Origin: Viridilinea sp964592425
Lineage (GTDB): Bacteria > Chloroflexota > Chloroflexia > Chloroflexales > Chloroflexaceae
DNA: 64,000 nt
Direction: 5' to 3'
Assembly: GCA_964592425.1 (NCBI GenBank)
Contig: CAZQCG010000028.1
Span: 1-64,000, forward strand
The notes below the pieces were generated by a model. That model was not told where the DNA came from. It saw only the letters and a list, made by a program, of their open reading frames with translations, and did not search any database. Below, one piece after another: positions 33,407 through 42,708 of the stretch (its first letter is position 1; every line of letters begins with the position of its first letter). The translations under genes and the position numbers were made by a program.

Positions 33407-35188
33407 ATGGATGCGCATACGGCGGCCGAAGCCTTGCTCGACCAGATGACGCTCGCCGAGAAGATCGGGCAGATGACCCAGGTTGAGAAGAATAGCCTGA
33501 CCCTGCAGGAGGTCATAGACTACGCGATCGGCTCGGTTCTGAGCGGTGGTGGAGGGAACCCGTGTCCTAACGATCCAGTGACATGGGCGCGGATGGTGCG
33601 CCAATTCCAGGAAGCAGCCCTCCGTAGCCGGCTAGGCATCCCGCTACTCTATGGCGTCGACGCCGTCCACGGGCACAATAACCTGCACCAGGCGACGATC
33701 TTCCCACACAACGTTGGTCTCGGTGCCGCAGGCGACCCCGATCTTGTCGCCCGCGTGGCCCGTGCAACTGCCCAGGAGTTGCTGGCGACCAACGTACACT
33801 GGAACTTTGCGCCAGCGGTCAGTGTGCCGCAGGACATTCGCTGGGGTCGCACATACGAGGGCTTTGGCGAGGATCCGGCCCTGGTGGCCGAGCTGGGTGC
33901 CGCCTACGTGCGAGGACTACAGGGTGGCGATCTGGGGGGCAGGGCCACTGCCCGGCCTGTGCTTGCCACGGCGAAGCACTTCATAGGCGACGGCGGCACA
34001 GTCTGGGGCAGCACCCCACACTACAGCTGGATCCCCGAACTGTGGCAGAGTGCCGAGCCGGGCCGTTGGCAGATCGACCAGGGCGACCTCCAGGTTGACG
34101 AGGCAACCCTGCGCACGATCCACCTGCCCCCGTACCTGGCAGCGATCGCAGCCGGCGCACGCACAATCATGGTCTCGTACAGTAGCTGGAACGGCGTCAA
34201 GCTCCATGGCCACAGTTACCTACTGACCAGCCTGCTGAAGGGCGAACTCGGCTTCTGCGGCTTCGTCGTCTCGGACTGGCTGGCACTCACCCAGCTCGAC
34301 TCCGACCCGGCCCATGCCGCCGCCCTGGCGATCAACGCCGGCATCGACATGGTGATGGTGCCCTTCGACTATCGCTCCTTCATCGCCAATGTAACCAGCG
34401 CTGTTGAGGCAGGCGTGATTCCCCTGTCGCGTGTGGATGATGCGGTGCGCCGCATTCTGCGCGTCAAGTATGAGTTGGGCTTGTTTGATGAGCCCTTTGG
34501 CGACGAACTGCTGCTTGACGAGGTGGGCGGCGAGGCGCACCGGCAGATCGCACGGGAGGCCGTGAGTAGGTCGCTCGTATTGCTGAAGAATGAGGCTCAT
34601 GCCCTGCCTCTTGACCGAGGCGCTAGCAGCATCCTCGTGGCTGGTGTGGCCGCCAACGACATCGGGATGCAGTGTGGCGGGTGGACGATCGAGTGGCAGG
34701 GTAAGTGTGGTGCCGTAACGCCGGGGACGACGCTCCTGGAGGCTCTTCGGCAGCACAAAGGGCTCGCGATGAGCCTTGACTACCGGCCTGATGGCGTGTT
34801 CGATGCGGGTGTACGCGCCGACACCGGGATCGTTGTGTTGGGGGAAGTGCCATATGCCGAGGGTGAGGGCGATCGCGCCGATCTCAGCCTTCCCGCTGAG
34901 GATATCGCCCTGGTCGAACGTGTGCGCCCCCACTGCGAGCGGCTCATCGTGGTGCTCTACTCCGGACGTCCGCTCCTGATTGATGCAGTGCTGCCCCTCT
35001 GCAATGCATTTATCGCCGCCTGGTTGCCCGGCAGCGAGGGCGAAGGGGTTGCCGATGTGCTCTTCGGTGCCGCCCCCTTCACGGGGAGGTTGCCCTACAC
35101 CTGGCCGCGTAGTATGGCCCAGGCTCTGCCCATGCAAGCGGCAGACGACCCACTCTTCCCCCGTGGCTATGGCCTTAGACATGGCTAA
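33407..35188 (+). CDS. GH3 beta-glucosidase / beta-glucan exohydrolase
   Basis: 593 residues. The N-terminal TIM barrel has nucleophile Asp290 in GFVVSDW, preceded by KHFIGDGGT. The C-terminal alpha/beta sandwich carries GEVPYAEGEGDRADL with candidate acid/base Glu486, and QCGGWTIEWQG. These motifs resemble barley exo-beta-glucan hydrolase and the ExoP group, which cleave beta-1,3 and beta-1,4 glucosides. No signal peptide; acts in the cytoplasm on imported oligosaccharides. Weak ribosome-binding site (AGGA). Its 3' end overlaps lysA by 4 bp, convergent. Confidence 0.93.
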   Translation: MDAHTAAEALLDQMTLAEKIGQMTQVEKNSLTLQEVIDYAIGSVLSGGGGNPCPNDPVTWARMVRQFQEAALRSRLGIPLLYGVDAVHGHNNLHQATIFPHNVGLGAAGDPDLVARVARATAQELLATNVHWNFAPAVSVPQDIRWGRTYEGFGEDPALVAELGAAYVRGLQGGDLGGRATARPVLATAKHFIGDGGTVWGSTPHYSWIPELWQSAEPGRWQIDQGDLQVDEATLRTIHLPPYLAAIAAGARTIMVSYSSWNGVKLHGHSYLLTSLLKGELGFCGFVVSDWLALTQLDSDPAHAAALAINAGIDMVMVPFDYRSFIANVTSAVEAGVIPLSRVDDAVRRILRVKYELGLFDEPFGDELLLDEVGGEAHRQIAREAVSRSLVLLKNEAHALPLDRGASSILVAGVAANDIGMQCGGWTIEWQGKCGAVTPGTTLLEALRQHKGLAMSLDYRPDGVFDAGVRADTGIVVLGEVPYAEGEGDRADLSLPAEDIALVERVRPHCERLIVVLYSGRPLLIDAVLPLCNAFIAAWLPGSEGEGVADVLFGAAPFTGRLPYTWPRSMAQALPMQAADDPLFPRGYGLRHG

Positions 35189-36498
35189 GCAGGCATATCG
35201 CGGGCGAGGAGATCAGCCTCGCTCTCGCGGCGCTGGATGAGGCGGGCCTGGCCGTCGGCAAGCAGAAGCAGAGCTGGGCGCGGGATAAGGTTGTAATTAC
35301 TGGCCATACTCAGGGTATAGGCACCGGCGGTAGCGACAGCGAGGATGTCGCCGGGGACGGCAGGAGGCAGGGACGCATCACGAAGCAGTACGTCGCCTGA
35401 TTCGCAGAAGCGCCCTGCCACTGCGACTGGCGGGCCGGGTGCTTCGTCGGCACGGTTGGCCAGCAGGGCCGTGTAGCGTGCAGCGTAGAGGGCCGGGCGC
35501 AGATTATCGGCCATGCCACCGTCGATATGCAGGTACTGTACGCTCGTACCGGCCAGCTTGCGCCCTATGACCGTGTAGAGGGCCACGCCAGCACGGGCGA
35601 CAATTGAGCGTCCCGGCTCCAGCGTGAGGCGGGGCAGGGGCAGTCCGTAATGGGCACAGCCAGCACAGAGGGTTTCGGCGACCGCAGCGGCGTAGGCGTC
35701 GATATCGGTAGCAGGCTGATCAGCGGTGTAGGGCACGCCAAGGCCACCGCCAGGGCTGAGTTCGGCGATGCTCAGGCCGTGGGCATCACGCAGCCGGGCC
35801 GCGGCTTCGACCAGCACCGTAACGGTAGCCCGCAGGTCATCAAGCGCAAAGAGCTGTGAGCCAATATGGGCGTGCAGACCAAGGAGTTGCAAACCCGGTG
35901 CCGCCATGATCCGGGTAACGGCCGCATCGAGAGCCGCGAGTGGCAGGCCGAACTTCGAGCCGCTGCCGCCCGTGGCAATATGGGCATGAGTATGGGCGGC
36001 GATCCCCGGCTCAAGACGCAGCAGCAGTCCCTGGGGTTGGGTCCGGCCCGCACTGAGCGCAGCCAGGTGATCGAGTTCGTCCAGGTGATCAACCACGATC
36101 GCGCCTACGCCCCACGCAAGGGCCCGCGACAACTCGGCCTCAGTTTTGGCATTGCCATGCAGGTGGACGCGCTCCATGGGCACCCCGGCTCGCTGGGCCA
36201 GCCATAACTCGGTACCCGAGACGACATCGAGACCCAGACCCTCCTCGGCGACGATCCGCGCCAGGGCGGTGTTGAGCAGGGCTTTGCTGGCGTAGTGGAT
36301 GCGCTGTTCGGCGGGGTAGTGGCGGGCGAACGCGGCGACATAGGCGCGCATAGCACCACGCAGGGTCGCCTCGTCGAGCAGATAGAGCGGTGTGCCATAC
36401 GTGGCGGCGAGGGCAACAAGGTCGCAGCCAGCAACGAAGAGCCGGCCAGTCCGCACTTCAGCGCTGGTGGGCCAGAGGTGGGTGGAAAGGTGGGCCAA
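35185..36498 (-). CDS. lysA: diaminopimelate decarboxylase
   Basis: Final step of lysine synthesis, decarboxylating meso-diaminopimelate. The 437-residue fold-type III PLP enzyme has Lys72 in HYASKALL forming the aldimine. SPGGGLGVPY supplies the PLP-phosphate-binding glycine loop. EPGRSIVARAG and DGGMADNLRPALY are LysA signatures, and CESGDVLL holds the second active-site Cys. The start codon is TTG with GTAGGAG upstream, unusual but the best fit to the family N-terminus. Single gene. Confidence 0.95.
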   Translation of the reverse strand: MAHLSTHLWPTSAEVRTGRLFVAGCDLVALAATYGTPLYLLDEATLRGAMRAYVAAFARHYPAEQRIHYASKALLNTALARIVAEEGLGLDVVSGTELWLAQRAGVPMERVHLHGNAKTEAELSRALAWGVGAIVVDHLDELDHLAALSAGRTQPQGLLLRLEPGIAAHTHAHIATGGSGSKFGLPLAALDAAVTRIMAAPGLQLLGLHAHIGSQLFALDDLRATVTVLVEAAARLRDAHGLSIAELSPGGGLGVPYTADQPATDIDAYAAAVAETLCAGCAHYGLPLPRLTLEPGRSIVARAGVALYTVIGRKLAGTSVQYLHIDGGMADNLRPALYAARYTALLANRADEAPGPPVAVAGRFCESGDVLLRDASLPPAVPGDILAVATAGAYTLSMASNYNLIPRPALLLLADGQARLIQRRESEADLLARDMPA

Positions 36499-36630
36499 GC
36501 TTGGCGTACTCCTACTTCTGAGCCACGATCATATTATTGAGCACACGGATGGGTACGCGGGCGTCCCGCCCGCATACAGGCCAGCGGCTCGCCCACCCAG
36601 AAATGCAAGAAAACCCCGTTTACCGACTAC

Positions 36631-37269
36631 TCAGCCTGTGCTGCCAGCCAGACCCAGGCGGGGGGCCTCGGCGGTGAGGGCGGCGATCACCTCGGCAATC
36701 AGCTCATCAAGGGGCATAGCAAGCACTTCGGCCCCGTGCTGCATCCCGGCCCGGCTGACTTTGGCGGCAAAGGTTTTGTCTTTGAACTTTTTCTTGACCG
36801 AGGCGACCTCGACGCTGCGGATGTTCTTGTCAGGGCGCACAAGGGCCACAGCCGAGACAAAGCCACTCAGTTCATCGACGGCATAGAGGGTGCGCTCAAG
36901 GGGGCTTGCAGGTGCAATGCCGCTATAGTCGGCATGGCTAAGGATAGCCCGTACCACTTCCTGGCCCCAGCCCTGCTCGCGCACATAGGCCACGCCGTAG
37001 AAGGGATGGCCGGGCAGTTCGGCAGGCACCGACGCACCATCGATCAGGGCCTGACTGAGGGCGGTAGTCGCTGGCCCCGCATCGGGCATCAACGGGTACT
37101 GCTCGAAGTCAAGATCGTGCAGCAGACCCACCGCACCCCACAGGTCAGCGTCGACACCATTACGCTGGGCGAAGTGAACCATACAGGCGGCGACCGCCTC
37201 ACAGTGCTTGCGCAGGCTCTCGGTCTGAACCCACTGGTGCAGGCTGGTACGGGCACGCTCGATCAACAT
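36631..37269 (-). CDS. HD-domain phosphohydrolase-like protein
   Basis: A 212-residue protein. Metal-binding HD signature: His in LRKHCEAVAACM, His-Asp in GLLHDLDFEQYP, and later ILSHADYSG and VDELSGFV. A basic segment (VASVKKKFKDKTFAAK) follows. The family includes HDIG hydrolases acting on nucleotides, but the substrate is unknown. The start overlaps the stop of the upstream GNAT gene (TGATG), so the two are translationally coupled. Confidence 0.85.
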   Translation of the reverse strand: MLIERARTSLHQWVQTESLRKHCEAVAACMVHFAQRNGVDADLWGAVGLLHDLDFEQYPLMPDAGPATTALSQALIDGASVPAELPGHPFYGVAYVREQGWGQEVVRAILSHADYSGIAPASPLERTLYAVDELSGFVSAVALVRPDKNIRSVEVASVKKKFKDKTFAAKVSRAGMQHGAEVLAMPLDELIAEVIAALTAEAPRLGLAGSTG

Positions 37270-37925
37270 CAGAAGCTACTCCTCAATTCTTTGCGCAAGA
37301 GATCGCTCGGCACACCGAGCCAGGCGATCCAGGGAGGGGTATGGCTGACAAACTGGTAGCCGAGGCGCAGATAAAAATCACGGGCGCGCTGATTGCCAGC
37401 AATCACTCGCAGCAGGGCAAGCTGCGCCCCGGCCTGATAGGCAAAGGCTTCGACCTGGGCCATCATCGCCGAGCCAACCCCTCGGCCACGGGCCTGTTTA
37501 CTTACGATCACGCTATAGACAAAACATTCGCCAAGGCGCAGCGGTGGATCGGCGGAGAAGGAGCTACGGAGCAGCGCACCGAAGAGCCGGGCCGTATCGA
37601 CGAGGCCGATTGAGCTCAGGCAGACGGAGAAGAGTTTGGGGGGCAGGCTACTCAGCACAACGTCACCGGCCATACGTACACTGGCCGTCCCGACAACCAG
37701 GCCCGCTTCATCAACAGCCAGGAAGCGCCCAGCACTGCCGCCAACGTTCAATTCATGCTCGACCAGATAGCGGAAGAGTTGCAACTGACTGCTGCGGGGG
37801 CTATGTAGACTGCCCGGCAGTTCAGTCTGGTAGAGCTCAACGACGAGTTCGCTGAGGGCTGCGGCATCGCTGAGGGTAGCCGATCTGAGTGTGACCGTGT
37901 CAAGCGCCATACGGTCGTTTGTCAT
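37269..37925 (-). CDS. GNAT-family N-acetyltransferase
   Basis: A 218-residue protein with the acetyl-CoA loop KQARGRGVGSAMMAQVEAFA (R/QxxGxG/A) and NQRARDFYLRLGYQFVSH in the C-terminal half. Substrate not inferable. An internal Met six codons in is an alternative start. Overlaps the HD-domain gene by one base; the pair forms a small operon. Confidence 0.88.
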   Translation of the reverse strand: MTNDRMALDTVTLRSATLSDAAALSELVVELYQTELPGSLHSPRSSQLQLFRYLVEHELNVGGSAGRFLAVDEAGLVVGTASVRMAGDVVLSSLPPKLFSVCLSSIGLVDTARLFGALLRSSFSADPPLRLGECFVYSVIVSKQARGRGVGSAMMAQVEAFAYQAGAQLALLRVIAGNQRARDFYLRLGYQFVSHTPPWIAWLGVPSDLLRKELRSSF

Positions 37926-38020
37926 CGTTGACCATCGTACAGAGTTATGGATCGCCGCGTCTGGTGCGCCGCTAATCCATGGGCAACCTTGCCCGGAAAG
38001 AGCAGCTTGCCGCCTCCGGT

Positions 38021-38089
38021 GTAGCCGGGTCTGGCGCAGGCCTCACGCCGAAAGGGCCTGCGCCTCAGGGGTCAGCCTGACCCGGCTAC
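38021..38089 (-). terminator. two-tier hairpin at the 3' end of the biotin carboxylase gene
   Basis: GTAGCCGGGTC (38021-38031) pairs with GACCCGGCTAC (38079-38089), and within it GCGCAGGCC (38034-38042) pairs with GGCCTGCGC (38055-38063). The outer arm includes the stop codon of the carboxylase gene. Likely terminator/mRNA end for that gene; it may also be a decayed small repeat. Confidence 0.6.
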
Positions 38090-39855
38090 TTCCCGGCGAA
38101 AGTGGCGAGCACGCCGCCGGCCTCAATCGTGCCACCAACCTGGACGCGCACCTCGGCGACTGTCCCGGCATGGGGCGCGGTAATTTCATTCTCCATTTTC
38201 ATGGCTTCGACGATAAAGAGCACCTGTCCAGCCTCAACCTGCTGACCAGGCTCAGCACGCACAGCGGCGATACGCCCCTGGATGGGGCTGATTACGCCAT
38301 CGACGTTGGGCATCATACCGGACTTCTTGGCACTCGGGGCACGCCGCCCTTTGGCGGATCCTTTGGCCGCCGGGGCGGCCGCCATTGGTGCCGCGCCGAA
38401 GACCTTGACGCCGAAGCGCCGGTTATTGACCTCAACGGTGAAGGTGCGTGGCTCGGCTGCCTCTTCAGCGGCAGTGGGCTCCGGTGGTGTGGGTGTCAGG
38501 CTACGGGCCTGTTCAATCAGTTCGGGGTGGTTGGGGATGAAGTTGACATTCAGATCACCACTGGCAAAGACGGGGTGGGCCAGGGCGGCGCGGTGGAAGG
38601 GGATGGTTGTAATGACGCCACCAATCGTATAATCGGCGAGGGCCCGCAGGGCGCGGGCAATCGCTTCGGAGCGATCTTCGCCCCAGACAACCAACTTGGC
38701 CAACAGCGAGTCGTAGAACTGGGGGATGGCATAATCGGCGCGCACACCACTATCAACCCGTACCCCCAGGCCAGAGGGCTCGTGATAGGTACCGACGGTG
38801 CCGAGGGCGGGGCGGAAGTTGTGCAGAGGGTCTTCGGCATTGATGCGGCATTCGATCGCATGGCCACGCGGGCTCACCTGCGCCTGGTTTAGCCAGAGCT
38901 GCTCGCCCTGGGCGATGCGCAACTGGGCTTTGACCAGGTCTACACCATAGACCAGTTCGGTGACGGTATGCTCAACCTGAATGCGCGTATTCATCTCCAG
39001 GAAATAGTAATGGCCATCCTGGAAGAGAAATTCGAGCGTCCCGGCGCTGCTATAGCCGACCGCTTGGGCCAGGCGTACTGCAGCAGACCCCATCTCAGTA
39101 CGCAGGGCGGGGGTCAGCGCGGGTGAGGGAGACTCTTCGATCAGCTTCTGGTGGCGGCGCTGGACTGAGCAATCACGCTCACCGAGGTGGATCACATTGC
39201 CGTGGGTATCGGCAAGGATCTGAATCTCGATATGGCGCGGATTGTCAAGGTACTTCTCAACATAAAGGGCCCCGTTCTTAAAGGCCGTCTCAGCTTCACG
39301 GCGGGCCGAGGCGAAGGCATCGGCAATCTCGTCACGGGAGCGTACCACGCGCAGGCCACGACCGCCGCCGCCACCAACAGCCTTGATCGCAATCGGGTAG
39401 CGAAACTCGTCGGCCAGACGGGCAATCTCGGCCAGATCCTCAAGCGGCTCAAGCGTCCCCGGCACAACCGGCACCCCGGCAGCAGTCGCCTCACGGCGGG
39501 CAGCCGTTTTGCCACCCATCCGATCCATCGCCGTAGGCGGTGGGCCAACGAAGACCATACCAGCTTCGGCCACAGCGCGGGCGAACTCGGCATTTTCAGC
39601 GAGGAAGCCATAGCCAGGGTGAATGGCACCGGCACCGGCCTGTTGGGCCACCTCGATCAAGCGCGGAATGTTCAGATAGCTCTCGGCAGAAGGGGCGGGG
39701 CCAAGCAGAAAAGCGGCATCGGCGTAACTCACATGAGGTGCGTCGCGATCAGCTTCTGAGTAGACGGCTACCGTACGCAGGCCCAACTCGCGGCAGGCGC
39801 GCATCACACGCAGGGCGATCTCGCCGCGGTTCGCGATCAGTACTGTGTCAAACAT
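38086..39855 (-). CDS. pccA: biotin carboxylase - BCCP fusion, alpha subunit of acyl-CoA carboxylase
   Basis: About 589 residues from ATG 39855; the open frame upstream is not conserved-looking. The N-terminal BC domain is FDTVLIANRGEIALRVMRAC, the ATP-grasp core includes KAVGGGGGRGLRVV and CSVQRRHQKLIEESPSPAL, and MNTRIQVEHTVTELV follows. A Pro/Ala-rich linker leads to the biotinyl domain, with Lys553 in VEAMKMENE. Carboxylates its own biotin with ATP and bicarbonate and hands the carboxyl to the beta subunit (candidate at 12301). The fused architecture is that of propionyl/acetyl-CoA carboxylase alpha chains. Cytoplasmic. Confidence 0.94.
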   Translation of the reverse strand: MFDTVLIANRGEIALRVMRACRELGLRTVAVYSEADRDAPHVSYADAAFLLGPAPSAESYLNIPRLIEVAQQAGAGAIHPGYGFLAENAEFARAVAEAGMVFVGPPPTAMDRMGGKTAARREATAAGVPVVPGTLEPLEDLAEIARLADEFRYPIAIKAVGGGGGRGLRVVRSRDEIADAFASARREAETAFKNGALYVEKYLDNPRHIEIQILADTHGNVIHLGERDCSVQRRHQKLIEESPSPALTPALRTEMGSAAVRLAQAVGYSSAGTLEFLFQDGHYYFLEMNTRIQVEHTVTELVYGVDLVKAQLRIAQGEQLWLNQAQVSPRGHAIECRINAEDPLHNFRPALGTVGTYHEPSGLGVRVDSGVRADYAIPQFYDSLLAKLVVWGEDRSEAIARALRALADYTIGGVITTIPFHRAALAHPVFASGDLNVNFIPNHPELIEQARSLTPTPPEPTAAEEAAEPRTFTVEVNNRRFGVKVFGAAPMAAAPAAKGSAKGRRAPSAKKSGMMPNVDGVISPIQGRIAAVRAEPGQQVEAGQVLFIVEAMKMENEITAPHAGTVAEVRVQVGGTIEAGGVLATFAGK

Positions 39856-40007
39856 AGTGAACCGTTGGCTATATGCGGCTACCCCGGCGCGCGGCATGGC
39901 CACGACGCCAGGCTCAATTGTAGCATAGCCTGGCCCGTTACAAACCGGGTAGATGCAGATATCATAGCAGATCAAGCGATCCGGCTGGAAGGAAACGCAG
40001 TCTATGC

Positions 40008-40016
40008 TGGTATAAT
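40008..40016 (+). promoter_or_regulatory. extended -10 promoter of the CpXC gene
   Basis: TGGTATAAT (TGn plus perfect TATAAT at 40011-40016), 36 bp before the start. No -35 at the expected position; the same TGGTATAAT pattern occurs at 5577-5585. Confidence 0.5.
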
Positions 40017-40051
40017 AATTTTTTTGGTGCCGCTGTTCAACGGAGATACCT

Positions 40052-41371
40052 ATGCCTCCGGTTCCCCCCCAGCCTGTGCAACTAAACTGTCCTGCCTGTA
40101 GTACGCCATTTCGCACGGCGATCTACACTCTAATCGATGTCAGTGAAGAACCCGAATTAAAGTTTGCCCTGCTCGGCGGGCAACTAAATGTAGCTGTCTG
40201 TCCGAACTGCGGCACGCCGAGCAGGCTCTCCGTACAGATCGTCTATCACGACGCACCGCGCCAACTCTGCCTGGTTCATATCCCCCAGGAGCAGAACCTG
40301 CCCCCTGAGGAACAGGAGCGCTTTGTCGGCGAGGCGACCAACTTCCTCATCCGTGCGCTACCGCCAAACGCCCCACGGGCCTACCTCTTGGCCCCGCGCC
40401 GTTTTCTGACCCTGGCTTCGCTGGCCGAGGCTATCCTGGAGGCTGAAGGGCCTAATCGTAAGGCGATTGAACGCGAGGTGGCCCGGCGCATTCACCTGAG
40501 CTTCCTGCAGGGCCTGGCTGGCCTGCTTGCCACTGATGAGGAGCAGTTCGATGCCCTGGTTGAGAGCCAGCATGAGGCCTTCAGCCCAGAGTTTTTTGAG
40601 GATCTGGAAGCCTTTCTGCAGACGATGCCCCCGGAGGTGGAACCCTCACGCGGGCTCCTGCAGGAGGTACAGCGTCGGCTGGAGCAACTGGTAGCGCAGG
40701 GGGACGACGGTGCCAGCGAGATTGACCTGGCTGAAGTCGTACAGCGGATGATCGATTTGCCCGAAGCCGAGCTTGAAGCGGCCGTGGCCGAACTACGCCC
40801 CGATCTTGAATATGAGTTCTTCGTGCTGCTGACTGCGCAGATCGAGGCGGCAGAAGCCGCCGGCGATCACGAGCTCGCGGCAGCCCTGACGGCCCGCCGT
40901 GAGCGCATCCGCACGCTTGGCGAGCAGATCGATGAACGCCTGCAGGCAATGTTTGAAGTGGGCAGTGCGCTGCTCGAAGAGGTGCTTGCAGCACCCGACC
41001 CGGTGGCGGCATTGCACGAACGGGCCGATCGGGTGGACGAAGATTTCTTGACCGTGCTCGCCCTCAACCGCAGTGCGGCCGCAAGCACCGGTCAACATGA
41101 TCTGGAGCATGTCCTTGGTGAGCTTGAAGCAGCGACCGTCACGATCATCGAAGGGCGGATGACGCCGGAGCAGCGCTTTATCAGTGAACTGATGGCCCAG
41201 GAAACACCCCAGGAAGCGACTCGGCTGCTGCGCAAGCAGGTGGCGAAGATCAACCCGGCCCTGGTGAGCGAACTGAACCAGCAGGCTGAACATGAGGAGC
41301 GCCGGGGTAATTCGCCAGTCGCCGAGCGCCTGCGCCAGCTTGCGCGTGAGTGTGGGGCGATGTTGTTTTAA
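40052..41371 (+). CDS. CpXC-domain protein with long acidic helical tail
   Basis: 439 residues. The first ~120 residues form a CpXC-type zinc domain: LNCPACSTPFRT and VAVCPNCGTPS provide two CPxC pairs. From about 130 on it is a long, Glu/Leu/Ala-rich helical region, many times larger than the zinc domain. No enzyme motif is visible. The function of CpXC proteins is unknown; zinc-dependent assembly or nucleic-acid contact is possible. Ribosome-binding site CGGAGA. Divergent from the carboxylase gene and 45 bp before the GT9 gene. Confidence 0.8.
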   Translation: MPPVPPQPVQLNCPACSTPFRTAIYTLIDVSEEPELKFALLGGQLNVAVCPNCGTPSRLSVQIVYHDAPRQLCLVHIPQEQNLPPEEQERFVGEATNFLIRALPPNAPRAYLLAPRRFLTLASLAEAILEAEGPNRKAIEREVARRIHLSFLQGLAGLLATDEEQFDALVESQHEAFSPEFFEDLEAFLQTMPPEVEPSRGLLQEVQRRLEQLVAQGDDGASEIDLAEVVQRMIDLPEAELEAAVAELRPDLEYEFFVLLTAQIEAAEAAGDHELAAALTARRERIRTLGEQIDERLQAMFEVGSALLEEVLAAPDPVAALHERADRVDEDFLTVLALNRSAAASTGQHDLEHVLGELEAATVTIIEGRMTPEQRFISELMAQETPQEATRLLRKQVAKINPALVSELNQQAEHEERRGNSPVAERLRQLARECGAMLF

Positions 41372-41416
41372 GTGTGGGTGGGGGCACCGCTTGAAGGCAA
41401 ACATTGGTGATCAGCA

Positions 41417-42604
41417 ATGCTGAGTTTCCCGCTACGCCAATGGTTGCTGCGCTTGCTTGCCGTGTCTGGCGGGTGTCTGGTGCACCGAGCGAGCCCAGGG
41501 CCACCGGCGAAGGTGTTGCTGATCAAGCCGGATCACCTGGGTGACCTGTTACTGGCTGGCCCGGCGCTCACGCGGTTGCGCCGGGCCCTGCCAGCCAGCC
41601 GTCTTGTAGGGCTGGTTGGGCCATGGTCACGCCAGATGTGGCAGGATCGCCCGGAGCTTGATGAACTGCTGCTGCTGCCCTTCCCCGCCTTCGAACGAAC
41701 GGTGTCGGCACCGCCAGGCGGGCGTGTTGCCCAACTGATGGCCCGTCTGCAACCGTGGCTGCTGCTCTTCAAATATGGCATGCTGCTGCGCTGTGAGCGT
41801 TATGATGCGGCCCTGCTGCTGCGGGACGACCACTGGTGGGGGGCGGCCCTGGCCCTGCTGGCGGGCATTCCCCGACGCATTGGGCAGGGCCACCCACACT
41901 GTACGCCCCTGCTGAGCACGGCCCTGCCCTACGACCCGCGTGAGCATGTAACCCGCCAGGCTCTTGCCGTGGTTGCCGCTCTGACTGGCGGACGACCACC
42001 AAGCGCTGTGCTCGGAGACCCTCCCCTCAGCTTCAGGCCAGACACCACTGATGAAGCCTGGGCCGCAGAGTGGTGCGCCGCACACCTGGGCATGGGTGAG
42101 CGCCTGGTGATCATCCACGCCGGCACCGGCGGCAGGGTCAAACACTGGCCTGAGGCGAACTGGACGGTGGTCGCAGATCAGATGGCGGCCCTACCTGGCG
42201 TGCGCCTGTTCTTCACCGGCGGCCCGGCCGAGGCAGCCCTGGTTGAGCGGATCATGGCGGGGATGCGGCATGCCTCCTTCAGTCTGGTGGGCCAGACGAC
42301 GACCGGGCAGCTTGCGGCGCTGCTGGGCCGGGCGGTTCTGGTGCTTGGGGTGGACAGTGGCCCGTTGCACCTGGCGGTCAGCCAGGGTGTGCCGAGCCTG
42401 CACCTGTTTGGGCCGAGTGACGATCGGCGTTTTGGGCCGTGGGGCCAAGCAAGCCGCCATATCGTGCTGCGAGCAGGGCTGGCGTGTAGCCCTTGCGGGA
42501 CGTTTGAGCATTGCCCACGCGGGACAGAGGGGCCAGAGTGTATGTTGATGATCAACCCGGCAGTGGTGATTGCCGCCGGGCGGGCGTTGCTTGAGAGAGA
42601 CTGA
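41417..42604 (+). CDS. GT9 family (heptosyltransferase-like) glycosyltransferase
   Basis: A 395-residue GT-B protein. N-terminal VLLIKPDHLGDLLLAGPALTRLRRALP is the GT9 signature; the donor-site half has VIIHAGTGGRVKHWPEANWTVVADQM and LGVDSGPLHLAVSQGVPSLHLFGPSDDRRFGPW. GT9 enzymes usually add heptose to LPS core. A Chloroflexota cell would not be expected to carry LPS, so the acceptor is probably another envelope glycan. A RfaE1-like kinase lies 4 kb away. Confidence 0.9.
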   Translation: MLSFPLRQWLLRLLAVSGGCLVHRASPGPPAKVLLIKPDHLGDLLLAGPALTRLRRALPASRLVGLVGPWSRQMWQDRPELDELLLLPFPAFERTVSAPPGGRVAQLMARLQPWLLLFKYGMLLRCERYDAALLLRDDHWWGAALALLAGIPRRIGQGHPHCTPLLSTALPYDPREHVTRQALAVVAALTGGRPPSAVLGDPPLSFRPDTTDEAWAAEWCAAHLGMGERLVIIHAGTGGRVKHWPEANWTVVADQMAALPGVRLFFTGGPAEAALVERIMAGMRHASFSLVGQTTTGQLAALLGRAVLVLGVDSGPLHLAVSQGVPSLHLFGPSDDRRFGPWGQASRHIVLRAGLACSPCGTFEHCPRGTEGPECMLMINPAVVIAAGRALLERD

Positions 42605-42708
42605 CTGCTACACCAGGCTTGCGCCAGGGTGCCACGCTACCGGGGACGGGGCTGTGAAAAACACAACCCGCCTGTTCAACGAGCAGGGCTGGCTTTTCAG
42701 TAGCGCAT

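Noticed and set aside
33083..33604. 173-codon minus-strand frame across the repeat before GH3
   Set aside because: Most of it is the antisense of the GH3 gene start and repeat DNA; only the short repeat-encoded peptide recurs, and that is reported as a repeat.
36550..36580. GCGGGCGTCCCGCCCGC hairpin between lysA and the HD gene
   Set aside because: Could be a terminator, but lysA is transcribed away from it and the HD gene ends here without a T-run. A similar GGGCGTCCCGCCC string lies inside the MITE at 25910, so it may simply be repeat debris. Not called.
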